From Cryptomeria japonica (lineage: Eukaryota > Streptophyta > Pinopsida > Cupressales > Cupressaceae), in the NCBI RefSeq assembly GCF_030272615.1, contig NC_081406.1:403448939-403512938 (forward strand): a DNA stretch of 64,000 nucleotides, given 5' to 3'. Numbering within the stretch: position 1 is the stretch's first letter; each line of letters begins with the position of its first letter. Below the pieces are notes generated by a model. That model did not search any database and was not told where the DNA came from. It was given only the letters and a program-made list of their open reading frames with translations. A program made the translations under genes and the position numbers. This document shows, one piece after another, positions 1-10,522 of this stretch.

Positions 1-479
1 AATTCCCAAACTTTACATTTGTTTCGGTTATCATCTTGGACACCCTTTACAAGGTTTTCTTTGGGGATAGAAGGTCAATTAGAGAAAAATGATCCCTTCG
101 TGCTGCTGACAAGGATCCAAAAGAGGATTTTGGTTTTCCCTTGCCAAATTTTGTCATGTTTTTTGAAAATGCCTTCACCATTTTCAATATTTAGTTCAGA
201 GCTAATAAGATGATTACAAGACTTTCTAAAAATGTCTGAACCCTAAAAATGTCCGAACTTTCTTTTTGATCACTTTTTCCTTTAGAAATATGCTTTTAGA
301 TTTTATTGAGGACAACAAGGGGTCTAAAATGATATCTCCTCACTTCATGGCATTGTTAATGTCGAACTTTAGGTTGCCTGGCAAATATTTTGAAGCATTT
401 TGATGTTTTGAGGCAATATCAGGCCTTTCCTCAGTAAAAACCAACAACAACCCTCCACTAGTTCTCTCACGTGGACGCG
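1..479. other. Unassigned AT-rich sequence
   Basis: No gene, LTR end or repeat was recognised here. A 64-codon frame at 19-213 has no familiar motif and is probably chance. Confidence 0.4.
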
Positions 480-625
480 TCTATTCTAGCTCCAAAATGA
501 CAGTACGGATTGAATATGCATGTTAGTCACGTGTTTTACACTGTCAATTTTGCAATTAACGGCTGCAATTGACTAACCTATCGCTAACACACTATACGAA
601 AGGTCCATTTTGGAGCTAGAATAGA
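480..625. mobile_element. MITE-like 146-bp inverted-repeat element
   Basis: The ends are perfect 20-bp inverted repeats: TCTATTCTAGCTCCAAAATG at 480-499 and its reverse complement at 606-625. The interior holds a second short inverted repeat around GCAATTAACGGCTGCAATTG and has no coding capacity. Size and structure fit a miniature inverted-repeat element or a foldback hairpin. No clear target duplication is visible (left flank GGACGCG, right flank CTCAGCC), so the superfamily cannot be named. Confidence 0.6.
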
Positions 626-691
626 CTCAGCCCTCTCATGCGGGCAGGCTGGATGAGGTCACTATTTGGGATGGGGCATGGTGTGATACAC

Positions 692-792
692 AGAACACAA
701 TGTAAGAAAGATATCAATTCCTGCATTATACTTCATACTGAGATGTTGATTAGTATGACAATGTTGTCTAACTTGTTAATAGCGAGATTGTT
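692..792 (-). mobile_element. Element R, left LTR, distal fragment
   Basis: This stretch matches the right LTR of R around 7980-8065 (shared phrases AAGATATCAATTCCT and AGTATGACAATGTTGT). Similarity stops abruptly near 692, so this LTR has lost its far end. It continues at 5998-6601 on the other side of retrocopy G. Confidence 0.65.
775..792. repeat. 18-bp target duplication, left copy (retrocopy G)
   Basis: GTTAATAGCGAGATTGTT here matches GTTAATAGAGAGATTGTT at 5980-5997 with one mismatch. A duplication this long is typical of non-LTR (LINE-type) integration and not of LTR elements, which make 4-6 bp. Confidence 0.7.
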
Positions 793-961
793 TTTGATTA
801 AGTAAAAACAAGTTTTAGGGGACCCAAAACCCGATTACAATTCAAAAGATGAGCATTAAAGAGATGAAACAAAACAACTGCAAAACACCAGCACAAAAAC
901 CAGTAGCTAAGAAAAAGACAACAAGAAGCCAACAAGAAATTGGCTCCAAACCCAACATTAC

Positions 962-1961
962 AAATTAATTGAAAACTTTAATAGATTCCTCAGCATTCTA
1001 AACCAAGAGCATCATCACCTTAGCTACTTCCCTTAGGTCGTTGCTTTCCTCTCTCAACTGGCTATCTTTCATATTGATCTCCATCCTAGTAGTGTTTTGC
1101 CTTGTTCTACGCCTGGGAGTTTGGTGGGTGGTGCTGGAAGTTGGAATATCATCAATGACAACCAGATTCTTTTCCTAATTTTTCCTTTCCAGATGATCCA
1201 CCAAAGCATTCATGTTTTGTGATGAGACTTTGAGGACCTGGAGACTATGGTTCATGAAGTCTTTTAGAGCCTTCTTGGTATGGGCAAACCGGGTGTTGAT
1301 GGTGTCTTTATCCTCTTCAGCTTGTTCTTTCAAGCTTCTTATAACATCCTCTAGGTGTTTCAAAACCCCTTTGATCAAATCTTTTTCCAGGCAATCCTCC
1401 ATCTTCTTGATTTCCTCTCCAGCTTCACTAGTTTCCATCTCATCTTTCTTTTTCCCAGAGTCCTTAATCAACTTATTAATCTTGTTTTCCAACTCCCTCT
1501 GTTTACTTTGCATGCTAGTAATGTTGTCGACAACCCATTTTTGGAAGTTGAAGGACTCTAGACTACAATTACGGGCAGTATTCAAGATGGTGTTCAAAAA
1601 ATCCCTACCCTATTCAGTGCCCACAGAATTAGAATTGTCATCCTCCTTAGAATTCAGAGCAACATTCCTGTTGTCCAAGCCCATAGGGTTAGAGTGAGGG
1701 TTTTCAGAGTTACCCCCTTCATCCTCTTCACCAATGTTCTCATCCTTTTCATACTCCATATAAGTTTCAAAATCCTTACCCTTTCCTCCTCCACATCACA
1801 GTGCACCTCCATATCCACATTATCTGTGTCAGCTCTCCTTTTTTTGTGGGTAGATGCATTAGGCTATTCCTCATCCGAATCTGAATCTTTGCCGCTCTCA
1901 GAGATATGAGCATTCATGATTAGAGGGTCATCTTTGGTCGCCCTAGCCTTGTCCTTCAGAT
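962..1961 (-). pseudogene. G-encoded protein, C-terminal acidic/coiled-coil part
   Basis: This is the C-terminal half of the protein in retrocopy G. From the insertion junction at 1961 the frame continues KDKARATKDDP, an acidic serine-rich stretch (ESGKDSDSDEE) and a basic KKRR patch. After a stop and frame changes it becomes a long charged alpha-helical segment (1597-1175, 140 codons; heptad-like KQRELENKINKLIKD and DVIRSLKEQAEEDKD), predicted coiled coil. The frame decays before about 1000, and the rest to 793 looks like a 3' UTR. Function is unknown. The domain order, globular N-terminus then charged coiled coil, resembles ORF2 of B1/B2 and the LTR ORF of element E. Confidence 0.5.
1957..1961. 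repeat. TSD CAGAT, left copy (solo LTR)
   Basis: CAGAT here is repeated exactly at 5452-5456. Removing the insert plus one copy rejoins the reading frame of G in phase (...IYEHL, then KDKAR...), which independently confirms the boundaries. Confidence 0.9.
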
Positions 1962-2559
1962 TGTCACAACCCTCCTTTATCACCTTTTTTTGATTTAAAA
2001 TACAAAACTTTATTTATACTCTTTGGATGAATTATTGAATGAATATTGTAAGGGAATGAATTAATAAACCACACACACATGGAAAAATGCTTATATATTT
2101 TAAATTGTTATTTAATTTCCCTCACCCAAATTAAGGCACATGTTGTAGGAGGAATAAGAAGCTTCTAGAGGCTTCTCCACCTCCTTGCATGTAACTCCTC
2201 CCACTAAGCCTAATTAATTTGCATGGAGGCCAAATTGGGAGAAGAATCTCTTTTTTTTAAATTAAAAAAATAGGTAGTGGGAAATTGTGATTTCTTTTAT
2301 AAAATGGGAACAAGTTTCAAAGGAAAAGCTAGCTAATCTTGATAAGAAATTTCTGCAAGTTGAATTCTCTTTGGTAGTCCACTTCATTGGCAGCTAGGAT
2401 TTTGTTGGAGGATTTTTCTTCAAATTGGAGGATCAAGGAAGACTCCACACCATCTTCAAGCATCCAGGTTCCTCCAACTTAGTTCATGCATCTCATTTTT
2501 ATGGTAGATTAGATTTGATTGGATTAATTATGAGTATGAAATTTTAATTGTATTTTGTT

Positions 2560-3010
2560 AAAGAATTAGTTTAGATTTTGTAGAAAATGAGAATCCTGGT
2601 TTTAATAAGATTCATTGTTAAATTTCTTGATATGGAATTAGTTTTTGGATTTTGTAAAGAATGAGATTCATTGTTTAAATTTTTAATAAGGGATTAGTTT
2701 CAGATTTTTAGAGAATAAAATTCATTTTTTTTGATAAGAAAAATTGTTTCAGATTTTGTAGAATGAAATTCATTTATTTTGAAAATAAGATTCATTGTTT
2801 AAATTTTTAGTTTCAAATTTTAGAGAATAAGATTCATTGTTTTTGTCTTAGATTTTGTAGAATGAAATTCATTTCTTTTGAAAATAAGATGCATTAGTTT
2901 CAGATTTTAGAATGGAATTCATTGTTTGATAAGAAAATTTGTTTCAGATTTGTAGAATGAAATTCATTTTTTCTTGAAAATAAGATTCATTGTTTTCTGA
3001 TAAGAAATTA
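2560..3010. repeat. Degenerate tandem repeats (TTTCAGATTTTGTAGAATG type)
   Basis: Variants of TTAGTTTCAGATTTTGTAGAATGAAATTCATT and GAAAATAAGATTCATTG recur about eight times at irregular spacing inside the solo LTR. Confidence 0.65.
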
Positions 3011-3054
3011 GTTTCAGAGTAAATAGAAATTAGATTATTATCTTTAGTTTATTT

Positions 3055-3215
3055 TGAATGAAACTTCCCTGTGTGTATAAATAAATCTTCTCTCTCTGTG
3101 AATGAAACTTCCCTGTGAAAAGAAATAAATCTTCTCTCTCTGTGAATGAAATTTCCCTGTGAAAAGAAATGAATCTTCTTTCTCTGTGAACGAATCTTCC
3201 CTGTGTAAAGAATAA
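3055..3215. repeat. ~45-bp tandem array, about 4 copies
   Basis: The unit contains CTCTCTCTGTGAATGAAACT, then TCCCTGTG and AAATAAATCTT. Copies start near 3085, 3131 and 3177, with a partial copy before them and growing divergence at the right end. Confidence 0.7.
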
Positions 3216-3392
3216 AGGAAATGAAGAAAAAAAAAACCTCTCTGGCTATTGCTTCAATGTATTTTATCTCTGAATATCAAGCTGCCACATTGTCATTCCC
3301 TGTTATCTACCCTGCTCTGGGTGATTCTCAATAGATTAAAATACAATACTCCTGTTAAAAAAAAAAAGTAATAACAATAATATTATAAAAAC

Positions 3393-3436
<44 letters not shown>
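3393..3436. repeat. (TA)n microsatellite
   Basis: An almost pure TA dinucleotide run of roughly 40 bp. It also makes the reverse-strand Tyr/Ile run that looks like an ORF. Confidence 0.95.
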
Positions 3437-3499
3437 GAATATATATAAACAACAAAAAAATGGAGATCGTTCAAACTTAGAAAAAACCTATTAAAACCC

Positions 3500-3665
3500 C
3501 CGTAACGCCCGGCGTTTCGCGCAAGGCAAGCGTCGGCATGCAAGGACAGTACGTCGTAACTGTCGCAGTAGTGCGGAGGGGCCCGCGGGTCCCCTCACCT
3601 CTGCGGACCTGCGCATGCAGAGCCGCAGGGGTGATGGGACCCGTGGTCCCCACCCCGCGCCCTCA
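3500..3665. other. CpG-rich patch inside the solo LTR
   Basis: About 165 bp rich in CG (CCCGGCGTTTCGCGC, GGGGCCCGCGGGTCCCC) in otherwise AT-rich DNA. GGGGCCCGCGGGTCCCC is nearly palindromic, and GGGACCCGTGGTCCCC follows about 60 bp later. It may be a GC-rich LTR promoter or a structured RNA segment; neither can be shown from sequence alone. Confidence 0.5.
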
Positions 3666-5164
3666 TACTACCCAAGTAAACTCATTTAATTAAAGGCTCC
3701 TTTCGTTTTGTGTTTTTTTTAATTGTAAGTCGAAAATTTTAAATTGGAGATTTTTTTTGTATGTAAATTAATATTTATTCAAAAAAAAATTTTGTATTAT
3801 TTTATTTGATGGAAATGGCATTTAGGAATAACAAATTCTTTTTTTTTTTATTATTTATTTAATTTAGCTATAAGATATTGTATTACGATTTAGAAAATAA
3901 AATAAAATAAAATTGGGCAATATGTAGCAAGCTCACAATTAAATTGCCTTAGTAAGTTTTAAATTTGTGGACTATTTTCCTATAAAATTTAGTTACTCAA
4001 CCCATTAAGAATCGTTGGGACACTTGATTGGTCTTAGAGACTAACTTACATTAATACAAATGCTTAAACTTAATCATTATTTGGGACTCGTTAAACCTTC
4101 TTACGTCATGCAAATTCCTCATAGATTAATTGCTCTTATTAATGGATCATAGCATGCGAATTATAGAATAATTATATCTTCATGCAATTACTATTATGCA
4201 AGTTTCATTGTTATGCAAATTATACTACAAGTAGTTACTTCAATTAATTACGCTTTCCTTTTGTTATTCGTAGTTAGAAAACTAAATAAAGGAAGTTGGA
4301 AAACCAAAACTAGCAGCGTTCGGTATATATGGTGCCTCTGGGTCACGCTTACGGGTAATGCCGTCGTGTTGAACTACTGCACTTAACGCCTAATAAAGCT
4401 GCATTAACGACGTCTGTGGCATCGTCCCTATAAATCGTCGGGGAGTAATAAGGGACATTTGGAAGTTAAAAATCCAAGGGGCGGGTAATCCCTCTTGGAT
4501 CGATAATTTAATAAGATAACTTTTAACTGAATTCCACATCCGTTGAGATAAACCTTAGTAAACCCCTCTTAGGGATGGTCAAGTTAAGAGCTCTCATGAA
4601 AATTACTTTATTTATTTATTTATTTATTCACCTCGAAGGGATATTGGTGATTGAAATTGGGTGACGCTCGTGATAAGAATTAGGTTCAAGTTATTTTGTT
4701 AGGCCACAAGCAATAGGCCATCTTGAGCCTTCGCTTAAATGCTACCTTCGTGGGTAGCAACCGCAGAGAAACTGTCTGGGACACTGACCCTAGAAAGGGT
4801 TGCGTACCCACAAAATCAGTTTACATCAAACCATAGATTAGAAAACAGAACTACATACTTTACGCCTTGATCCCGTGCCAAAGCGGGTATGTAGGCAGTC
4901 TTGGGACGGAGTTGTCCCTCGTACTCAGGCGTTCGTGGGTGGGGTCTAGGCTTGGTTGAGTAAGAATCCTAATTGAAAGATAAGATAATCAAACTCAATT
5001 CAATGCATACTCGGAAGGAATCCCGTATGGATTCGCTTGACTTCCCGAGGCTTTAAGCCAAATTCCGAGGCGGAATTCAAGCTTGTCTTATTTTCTTATT
5101 ACTCCTAAGGACGGCGACCTCGGTGCATTCTTGTTAGAAGAATGTAGTACTTAGTGAGTGGCTC

Positions 5165-5370
5165 AGGACCCGAATGGTCCCGATGAGTCTAAGTCTCTGG
5201 CCAGAGCACCTCCTATCCCGTTTGGATGGATGCCTACCCCGTATGGGTAGATGCCTATCCCGTATTGGATAGATGAAATTTACGTCCCGTATGGACAATT
5301 GCCAACCCGTATGGTTAGGAGCTCATCCCGAATGGATGAATGCCCAATCCTATTTGGATGGATGCCCAGA
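5165..5370. repeat. CCCGTATGGAT-type tandem array
   Basis: About eight copies of a 20-30 bp unit around CCCGTATGGATAGATGCCTA, with variants CCCGAATGG, CCCGTTTGG and CCCGTATTGG, close to the right end of the solo LTR. Confidence 0.75.
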
Positions 5371-5451
5371 GTATGCAATTGAATAAAACATAATAAAGAA
5401 AAAAAAATATATATACTCAATTTTGTTGGATGAATTAGGGTGGTTGTTACA

Positions 5452-5975
5452 CAGATGTTCATAAATGAGAAATATAAGCCCCTGATGGGCTATAGGGTAA
5501 GAGTTAGGCTTTTTAGTGTGGTCAGCAAGACTCTCATCTAGATAGGACGCTAAATAAAAAGGCAGGGATATTTTGGCCCCATGACGGAAGTGGTTCAAAA
5601 TAACAAAGTGATAGTTATATATTTTTGTAAATCTAGCATCAACAGTTAAATACTCCATTAAAACCCTTAAAACTTTTTGCCAAAAGGGCTTTACCTGTTG
5701 GGGAATGTAATAGGAAATGTTGTCTTTCTTCACAAGCTTGCCCTTCTCATCCTCTGATTTTGGGAAGATTTTGAATGCTTCAGCTGCATACTTCCGATCT
5801 CTGTAAAATTTGGTGCCCTTCGTCTATAGACCCGTGACCTCTGTGACCAAGTTCTCATCAATTTTCCATATCTCCCCGAACAGGGTAACTCTATTGTTAC
5901 TCCAACCTCTAGCAAAACCGTGAGAAATATAATTTCTTCTTCCGTGAAGCTTTTCCATATAGTCAGTAAAGCCAT
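5452..5975 (-). pseudogene. G-encoded protein, N-terminal PMD-like part (5'-truncated)
   Basis: Two overlapping frames make one protein region broken by a frameshift near 5730 and a stop near 5825. The first part has WSNNRVTLFGEIWKID followed by VTEVTGLSTKG. The second (5733 down to 5456) has ILNHFRHGAKISLPFYLA and ends GLIFLIYEHL at the solo-LTR junction. The strand-then-helix pattern resembles ORF2 of B1/B2 and the LTR ORF of E, and loosely the aminotransferase-like plant mobile domain. The start codon is missing because the copy is 5'-truncated. A family name by homology search has not been established. Confidence 0.45.
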
Positions 5976-5979
5976 ATCT

Positions 5980-5997
5980 GTTAATAGAGAGATTGTT
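5980..5997. repeat. 18-bp target duplication, right copy (retrocopy G)
   Basis: GTTAATAGAGAGATTGTT pairs with the copy at 775-792. Confidence 0.7.
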
Positions 5998-6601
5998 GAC
6001 CTCTTGTGTGTTTCTAATTTATTCTTTTGATATTCGATCTGGCTATATAATATTTGAACTGCTGATGTCTTATATTCCTTGGGACTTCTTTTCTGATGCT
6101 GATTGTTATGATTTTGTGATTGATGTTCTCATGACTCCCCCCAAATGAAACCTCCTCCTTTATTTATCTCCCAATGTGAGGAATGGTCACATGGTACACC
6201 TTTTCACCATTTTTTCCCTTTGCAGTAGTCACAACATTTCACATTTACCACCCTTCAAAAGATTTACAACCCTTCATCACGTCTCCCTTTGAAAGAGTCA
6301 CTTCCTTATTTTCTCCTCATTCCTTTCTTCTTCCATTAATCCCTCCTTAATTCCTACACTCCTTTCTTCTTCCTCCCCATCTCTCTTTCAAAGGAAGTCT
6401 TCTCCCTTTTATATCTCATGTTTGAGGAAGTCACAAATTTTGATTTCATGCCTTTTGACCATTCATTAAACTTAATTAAATTTTAATTATATTTAATTTT
6501 ATTCTATTATATTTTATATTTTAGTCTTATTTTTATTCTTTTGTACTTTAGTTTTATTATTATTATTTTAATTAAATACTATTCAAAGATGAGACATTAC
6601 A
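5998..6601 (-). mobile_element. Element R, 3' LTR, proximal part
   Basis: Read on the minus strand this LTR starts TGTAATGTCTCATC at 6601. It matches 8060-8665 along its length (shared phrases CTTGTGTGTTTCT, TTCTTTTGATATTCGAT, CATTCCTTTCTTCTTCC). Retrocopy G interrupts it at 5998, and it continues at 692-792. Confidence 0.8.
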
Positions 6602-7008
6602 GTCTGCCCCACCCAAGATTGCTTGTCCTCAAGCCATGTCAATTTTAATTTCCTCAAACCGAGTCATCTACCAATATAAGTATCCCCCAAATCAACCTTT
6701 GAGATTTTGTAATCTTTCTTGTGACGTAATTAGCTTCTTCTGTACATTGTTAGACAATTTAGGAATTGGAGGTTCTACACCAAGTGATGTTTCTTTCATT
6801 ATCTTGGTTATGTCAACTTGTGCTAACATGATACACATGCTGGAAATACATCAGTTCTAAACCAAACATGGGGCATACACATGGATATATGCAAACACAA
6901 AGCATACACACAAATACATATATTGTTAGATTCCTCCTCATTGACTAGAGTGATTCCTTGATTAATGTTTACCATGTAGGATGGCAGGATCATGCTCTAA
7001 TAACCATT
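6602..7008 (-). mobile_element. Element R internal region, TRIM-like, non-coding
   Basis: Only about 407 bp separate the two R LTRs. Reading minus, it begins with the PBS (7006-6994) and ends with a purine-biased stretch containing TTGGGTGGGGCAG just before the 3' LTR. There is no gag or pol. The size ratio (LTR 1.66 kb, internal 0.4 kb) fits a deleted or TRIM-like non-autonomous element. Confidence 0.7.
6994..7006 (-). promoter_or_regulatory. Element R primer-binding site (degenerate)
   Basis: The minus strand reads TGGTTATTAGAGC one base inside the LTR end. It resembles the initiator-Met PBS TGGTATCAGAGC seen in B1 and B2, with an extra T and a C-to-T change. Confidence 0.6.
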
Positions 7009-8665
7009 GTAATGTCCTCTTCCTAATTTGCCCTAGAATCACACTTGCAACAAATTAGGGTCAAGGTTATGTCTTTACCAAATAAACATCTCTTTAATCA
7101 TATGATCTTGGGATTTGAATACTTATACTTTATTATTAGGGTTAGGCAAATCAATCATAATCATAGATTACTAATAATACTACTAAGCACATTAGAGTTT
7201 GGAGGAAGAGACATGATGGGTCCGCTTGAAGCCATATCTACACCAAGCCCAAGGGAACGTCTACCACAACCCTTTTGCTTGCTTGGCAGCTTGTACCTAC
7301 TTTCCCCATTCATGTCTCATTTTACTAAAGACATGAGCCATCTAGCAGGATCGAGGGGAGGTTGTAAGGGGGTTACTTGACTCTATAAGTTTCCTCCTTG
7401 TCCTAGTCCACAATGGTCCTACTAGGACAACCTCCTTACAAACCCACTCACCACCCATCTCTCACTCCTCAAGCCTTCTCCCACAAGAGGGATTTCATAC
7501 CAATATATATGAACATTATTTATTAATATTCCCTCAACATAGGGGTTGGAAGGCAAATTGAAATAGGGTACCCTTAACCATTCTCTCCCTTTCACAGTGT
7601 AATAGGGTGCCCTACTAGTTATTCTCCTTGCTGGTCACTGTTAGCAAGGTGCCCTAAGTTGTTCTCTTTAATTGCAAATTCTTTCCTTCCTTACCCTACA
7701 TGATGAATAATTGTAATCATATCATTAAATGCATATATGCTTAGATGAGACAATCAGACACACTTATATACTTAAGAATTCTTTATTATGCATAAGCCAA
7801 CCATAATACGAGTAACAATTTACAAAGAAATACACAATAACAATATGTTATCTATTTAGTATTCTACTTTCTACCAATGTAAGATAGATATCAATTCCTG
7901 CAGTATACTTCATAGAGTAACAATATACAAAAACATACACAATAACAATGTGTTATCTATTTAGTATTCTACTTTTTACCAATGTAAGATAGATATCAAT
8001 TCCTACATTAAACTTCATACCGAGATGCTGATTAGTATGACAATGTTGTGTAACTTGTTAATAGTGAGATAGCTGATCTCTTGTGTGTTTCTGATTTATT
8101 CTTTTGATATTCGATTTGACTGTATAATATTTGATATGCTTATGTCTTGTATTCCTTGGGGCTACTTTCCTGATGCTGATTGTTATGATTATGTGATTGA
8201 TGTTCTCATGATCATCCCCAAATGAAACATTCTCCTTTGTATATCTCCCAATGTGAGGAAGAGTCATACCTCTTCACCATGTCTACCCTTTGCAATAGTT
8301 ACAACCTTTCACAATCGCCACCCTTCAACAGAGTCACGACTCTTCATCACATCTCCCTTTGAAAGAGTCGCTTCCTTATTTTCTCCTCATTCCTTTCTTC
8401 TTCCATTAATCCCTATGTTCTTTCTTCTTCCTCCCCATCTCTCTTTCAAACGAGGTTCTCTTCTCCCTTTTATATCTCATGTTTGAGGGAGTCACAACTT
8501 TTCATTTCATGCTTTTTTACCACCATTCATTAAACTTAATCAAATTTTAATTATATTTAATTTATTATTTTATACTTTATATTTTAATCTTATTTTTACT
8601 CTTTTATATTTTAGTTTTATTATTATTATTTATAATTAAATCTTATTCAACGAGGGGACGTTACA
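7009..8665 (-). mobile_element. Element R, 5' LTR (full, 1657 bp)
   Basis: On the minus strand it runs from TGTAACGTCCCC (8665) to GAGGACATTACA (7009), with TG...CA ends in a short inverted repeat. The PBS follows directly. It carries an internal tandem duplication (7815-8018) absent from what remains of the other LTR. Frames at 7045-7380 and 8253-8486 lie inside it and look like chance. Confidence 0.8.
7815..8018. repeat. ~101-bp tandem duplication in the R LTR
   Basis: GAGTAACAAT...CACAATAACAAT...GTAAGATAGATATCAATTCCT occurs twice in a row, the first copy from about 7815 and the second from about 7915, with a few substitutions. Confidence 0.75.
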
Positions 8666-9385
8666 TTAAAAATTAAAGATAAATATATTAATTACACTGA
8701 GGCATGTACACTCACATATAGGACACCATCAATCTTTGTCACTAAATAAAAAAGACATCTAAAATCGCAATACAAAGAGTACAAAAAAAAATGGCAGGGA
8801 AAAACACAATTTTTTTGCTTTAAAGATGATTCTGTTCCTTTCGTTGCATTTTTTATTGGAAATTAGTTGTTTTTTCACTTTAAAGCTTGGTATTCAGCTT
8901 GCAATCTTTTTATTAGGTGTAAATGCAGATTAAGTGAAAATGTGATCATAATTTCACTCACCCATTTGCTATTATAGTTTACAGACCAGGATTGTTGCAT
9001 AAGGAAGGCACAGATATGTATATTGGAGTTGAGGTAAATTTTTTTGATTTTCCTTAGATTGATTTTTATAGTCTATGTGTGCATTCACCCTTAAGAGTGA
9101 ATAGTTGATAGAATTAGAAGACGAGAATGGTGAAGAAATGAATGTCCATATAAATAATTTGGTGTTACCATCTTCTCCATTACTCTACTTCTACACAAAT
9201 TCCAAATAGAACTAGATTTACATAGTTTTTTGTTGAGTTACTTCGGCCACTAAAAACAATTTAGCACTCAAAAGTGCCCGGTTGGGCCATAGTTTAAGAT
9301 TGAACTGGTAATTTTAAAGGTCTTAAAATCAACTTCTCATATTAGAAGTCTCAAAATTAATTTCTCATATTAGAAGTTAACTCCT
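8666..9385. other. Unassigned AT-rich sequence
   Basis: No coding or repeat signal was recognised between the R LTR and the alpha-COP pseudogene, apart from a short local repeat (TCTCATATTAGAAGT twice near 9336-9375). Confidence 0.4.
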
Positions 9386-10470
9386 TCAAGTGGGATGTAG
9401 TACATCCCACTTCACTGCTTGATTATGAACTTCCAAAACATATTTGATGATAGCACCCACCCTTCCAAACAAATAAATGTTTTGTTTTAACCTTAAGATG
9501 CCATTAGTTGTGGAAACAATTTTCTTCCTGAGAGAAGAAACATCCAAACCTTGAAAAGTTTGATCCAAAGAGCCCGAATCAGATATATCCTTCTTGGGAT
9601 GAAAGGAAGCACACATCACATAATGGTTGTCGCTAGTGAGCAATTTTCTTCCTAAGAGAACAAACATCCCAACCTCGAACAATTTGATCCAAAGAGCCCA
9701 ACTCAGATATATCCTTCTTGGGATGAAAGGAAGCACACATCACATAATGGTTGTGGCTAGTGAGCAATTTTCTTCCTAAGAGAACAAACATCCCAACCTT
9801 GAACAGTTTGATGCAAAGAGCCTGACTCAGATATATCCTTTTTGGGATGAAAGGAAGCACACATCACATAATGGTTGTAGCTAGTGAGCAATTTTCTTCT
9901 TGAGAGAACAAACATCCCAACCTTGAACAGTTTGATCCAAAGAGCCTGACTCAGATATATCCATCTTGGGATGAAAGGAAGCACACATCACATAATGGTT
10001 GCGGATACTGAGCAATTTTCTTTCTGAGAGAACAAACATCCCAACCTGGAACAGTTTGATCCAAAGAGCCCGACTCAGATATATCCTTCTTGGGATGAAA
10101 GGAAGCACACATCACATAATGGTTGCAGCTAGTGAGTATAGATATATAGCTTGTCGATTTCCAATTCCACATCTTTATTATCTCGTCATTACATGTGGTC
10201 ATAATCCATGGGTACTCATTATAAAATTATATTGTCCTAATGTATTCAAGATGCCTTATAAGTGTAAAAAGGCATAAATGCATCTTGTAATTCCATACTT
10301 TGATCTTTGAAGTCATCAACTCCAAAAACAAACAAAGGCTACGATTTCTAAAAATGTAATCCTTTTAAATGTCCACCATACTCATCAAATTAGTCAATGA
10401 GAGTTCCCATAGTTGGATGACTCTATTGTGGAGGTTGGCCAAGATCCATGAGATTATATTCCTTCGAATC
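9386..10470 (-). pseudogene. Coatomer subunit alpha (alpha-COP) N-terminal WD40 pseudogene
   Basis: Minus-strand frames match the start of the alpha-COP WD40 propeller in order: SWILANLHNRVIQLW (near 10445), [73 protein letters not shown], then DILRL-like and IIKYVLEVHNQAVKW ending HPT near 9399. Alpha-COP is the cargo-binding scaffold of the COPI vesicle coat at the Golgi. Only about the first 250 residues are present, without introns, with frameshifts and stops. One segment is repeated five times (see 9512-10131). Lack of introns suggests a cDNA origin or capture of exonic sequence by a mobile element; no poly(A) tail or TSD was found. Recognition is from memory of the family. Confidence 0.85.
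9512..10131 (-). repeat. 124-bp x 5 tandem array of one WD40 blade
   Basis: Five units of 124 bp (starting near 9512, 9636, 9760, 9884, 10008), each spanning [14 protein letters not shown] through SLRKKI of the alpha-COP pseudogene. 124 bp is 41.3 codons, the size of a single WD40 repeat but not a multiple of three. Each copy therefore shifts frame, and the array grew after coding was lost. Unique alpha-COP sequence lies on both sides. Confidence 0.9.
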
Positions 10471-10522
10471 ATCCCATATTTTGCATACATGTCTTCTGAG
10501 AAATTATAACTACAAAATCCCC

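Larger units (their letters stand above)
1962..5451. mobile_element. 3.49-kb solo-LTR-like insertion
   Basis: It starts TGTCACAACC and ends GGTTGTTACA, an imperfect terminal inverted repeat with TG...CA ends, and is flanked by the 5-bp TSD CAGAT. No second LTR copy, PBS, polypurine tract or retroviral ORF was found inside, so a solo LTR of a Ty3/gypsy-type element is the simplest reading. Contents in order: AT-rich tandem repeats (2560-3010), a roughly 45-bp tandem array (3055-3215), (TA)n near 3393-3436, a CpG-rich patch (3500-3665), a long unassigned part, and a CCCGTATGGAT-type array (5165-5370). A miniature non-autonomous element is the alternative. Orientation is not determined. Confidence 0.65.
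793..5979 (-). mobile_element. Retrocopy G, interrupted by a solo LTR
   Basis: Bounded by an 18-bp direct repeat, this insert splits the left LTR of R. Read on the minus strand it begins abruptly inside a coding frame (5'-truncated) and ends near 793 with ...CTTACTTAATCAAA-like sequence and a short A run, as retrocopies made by LINE machinery do. The coded protein is not a LINE reverse transcriptase. G therefore looks like a host or retroelement transcript mobilised in trans. A 3.49-kb solo-LTR-like element landed inside it later (1962-5451); without it G is about 1.7 kb. Confidence 0.55.

Noticed and set aside
3355-3543. Reverse-strand 62-codon ORF with a Tyr/Ile run
   Set aside because: It is the (TA)n microsatellite translated; no gene features.
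7045-7380. Plus-strand 111-codon ORF
   Set aside because: It lies inside the R LTR, antisense to the element, and has no family resemblance.
9512-10131. Regular direct repeats resembling a CRISPR array
   Set aside because: Units are contiguous 124-bp copies without unique spacers, and they encode a WD40 segment.
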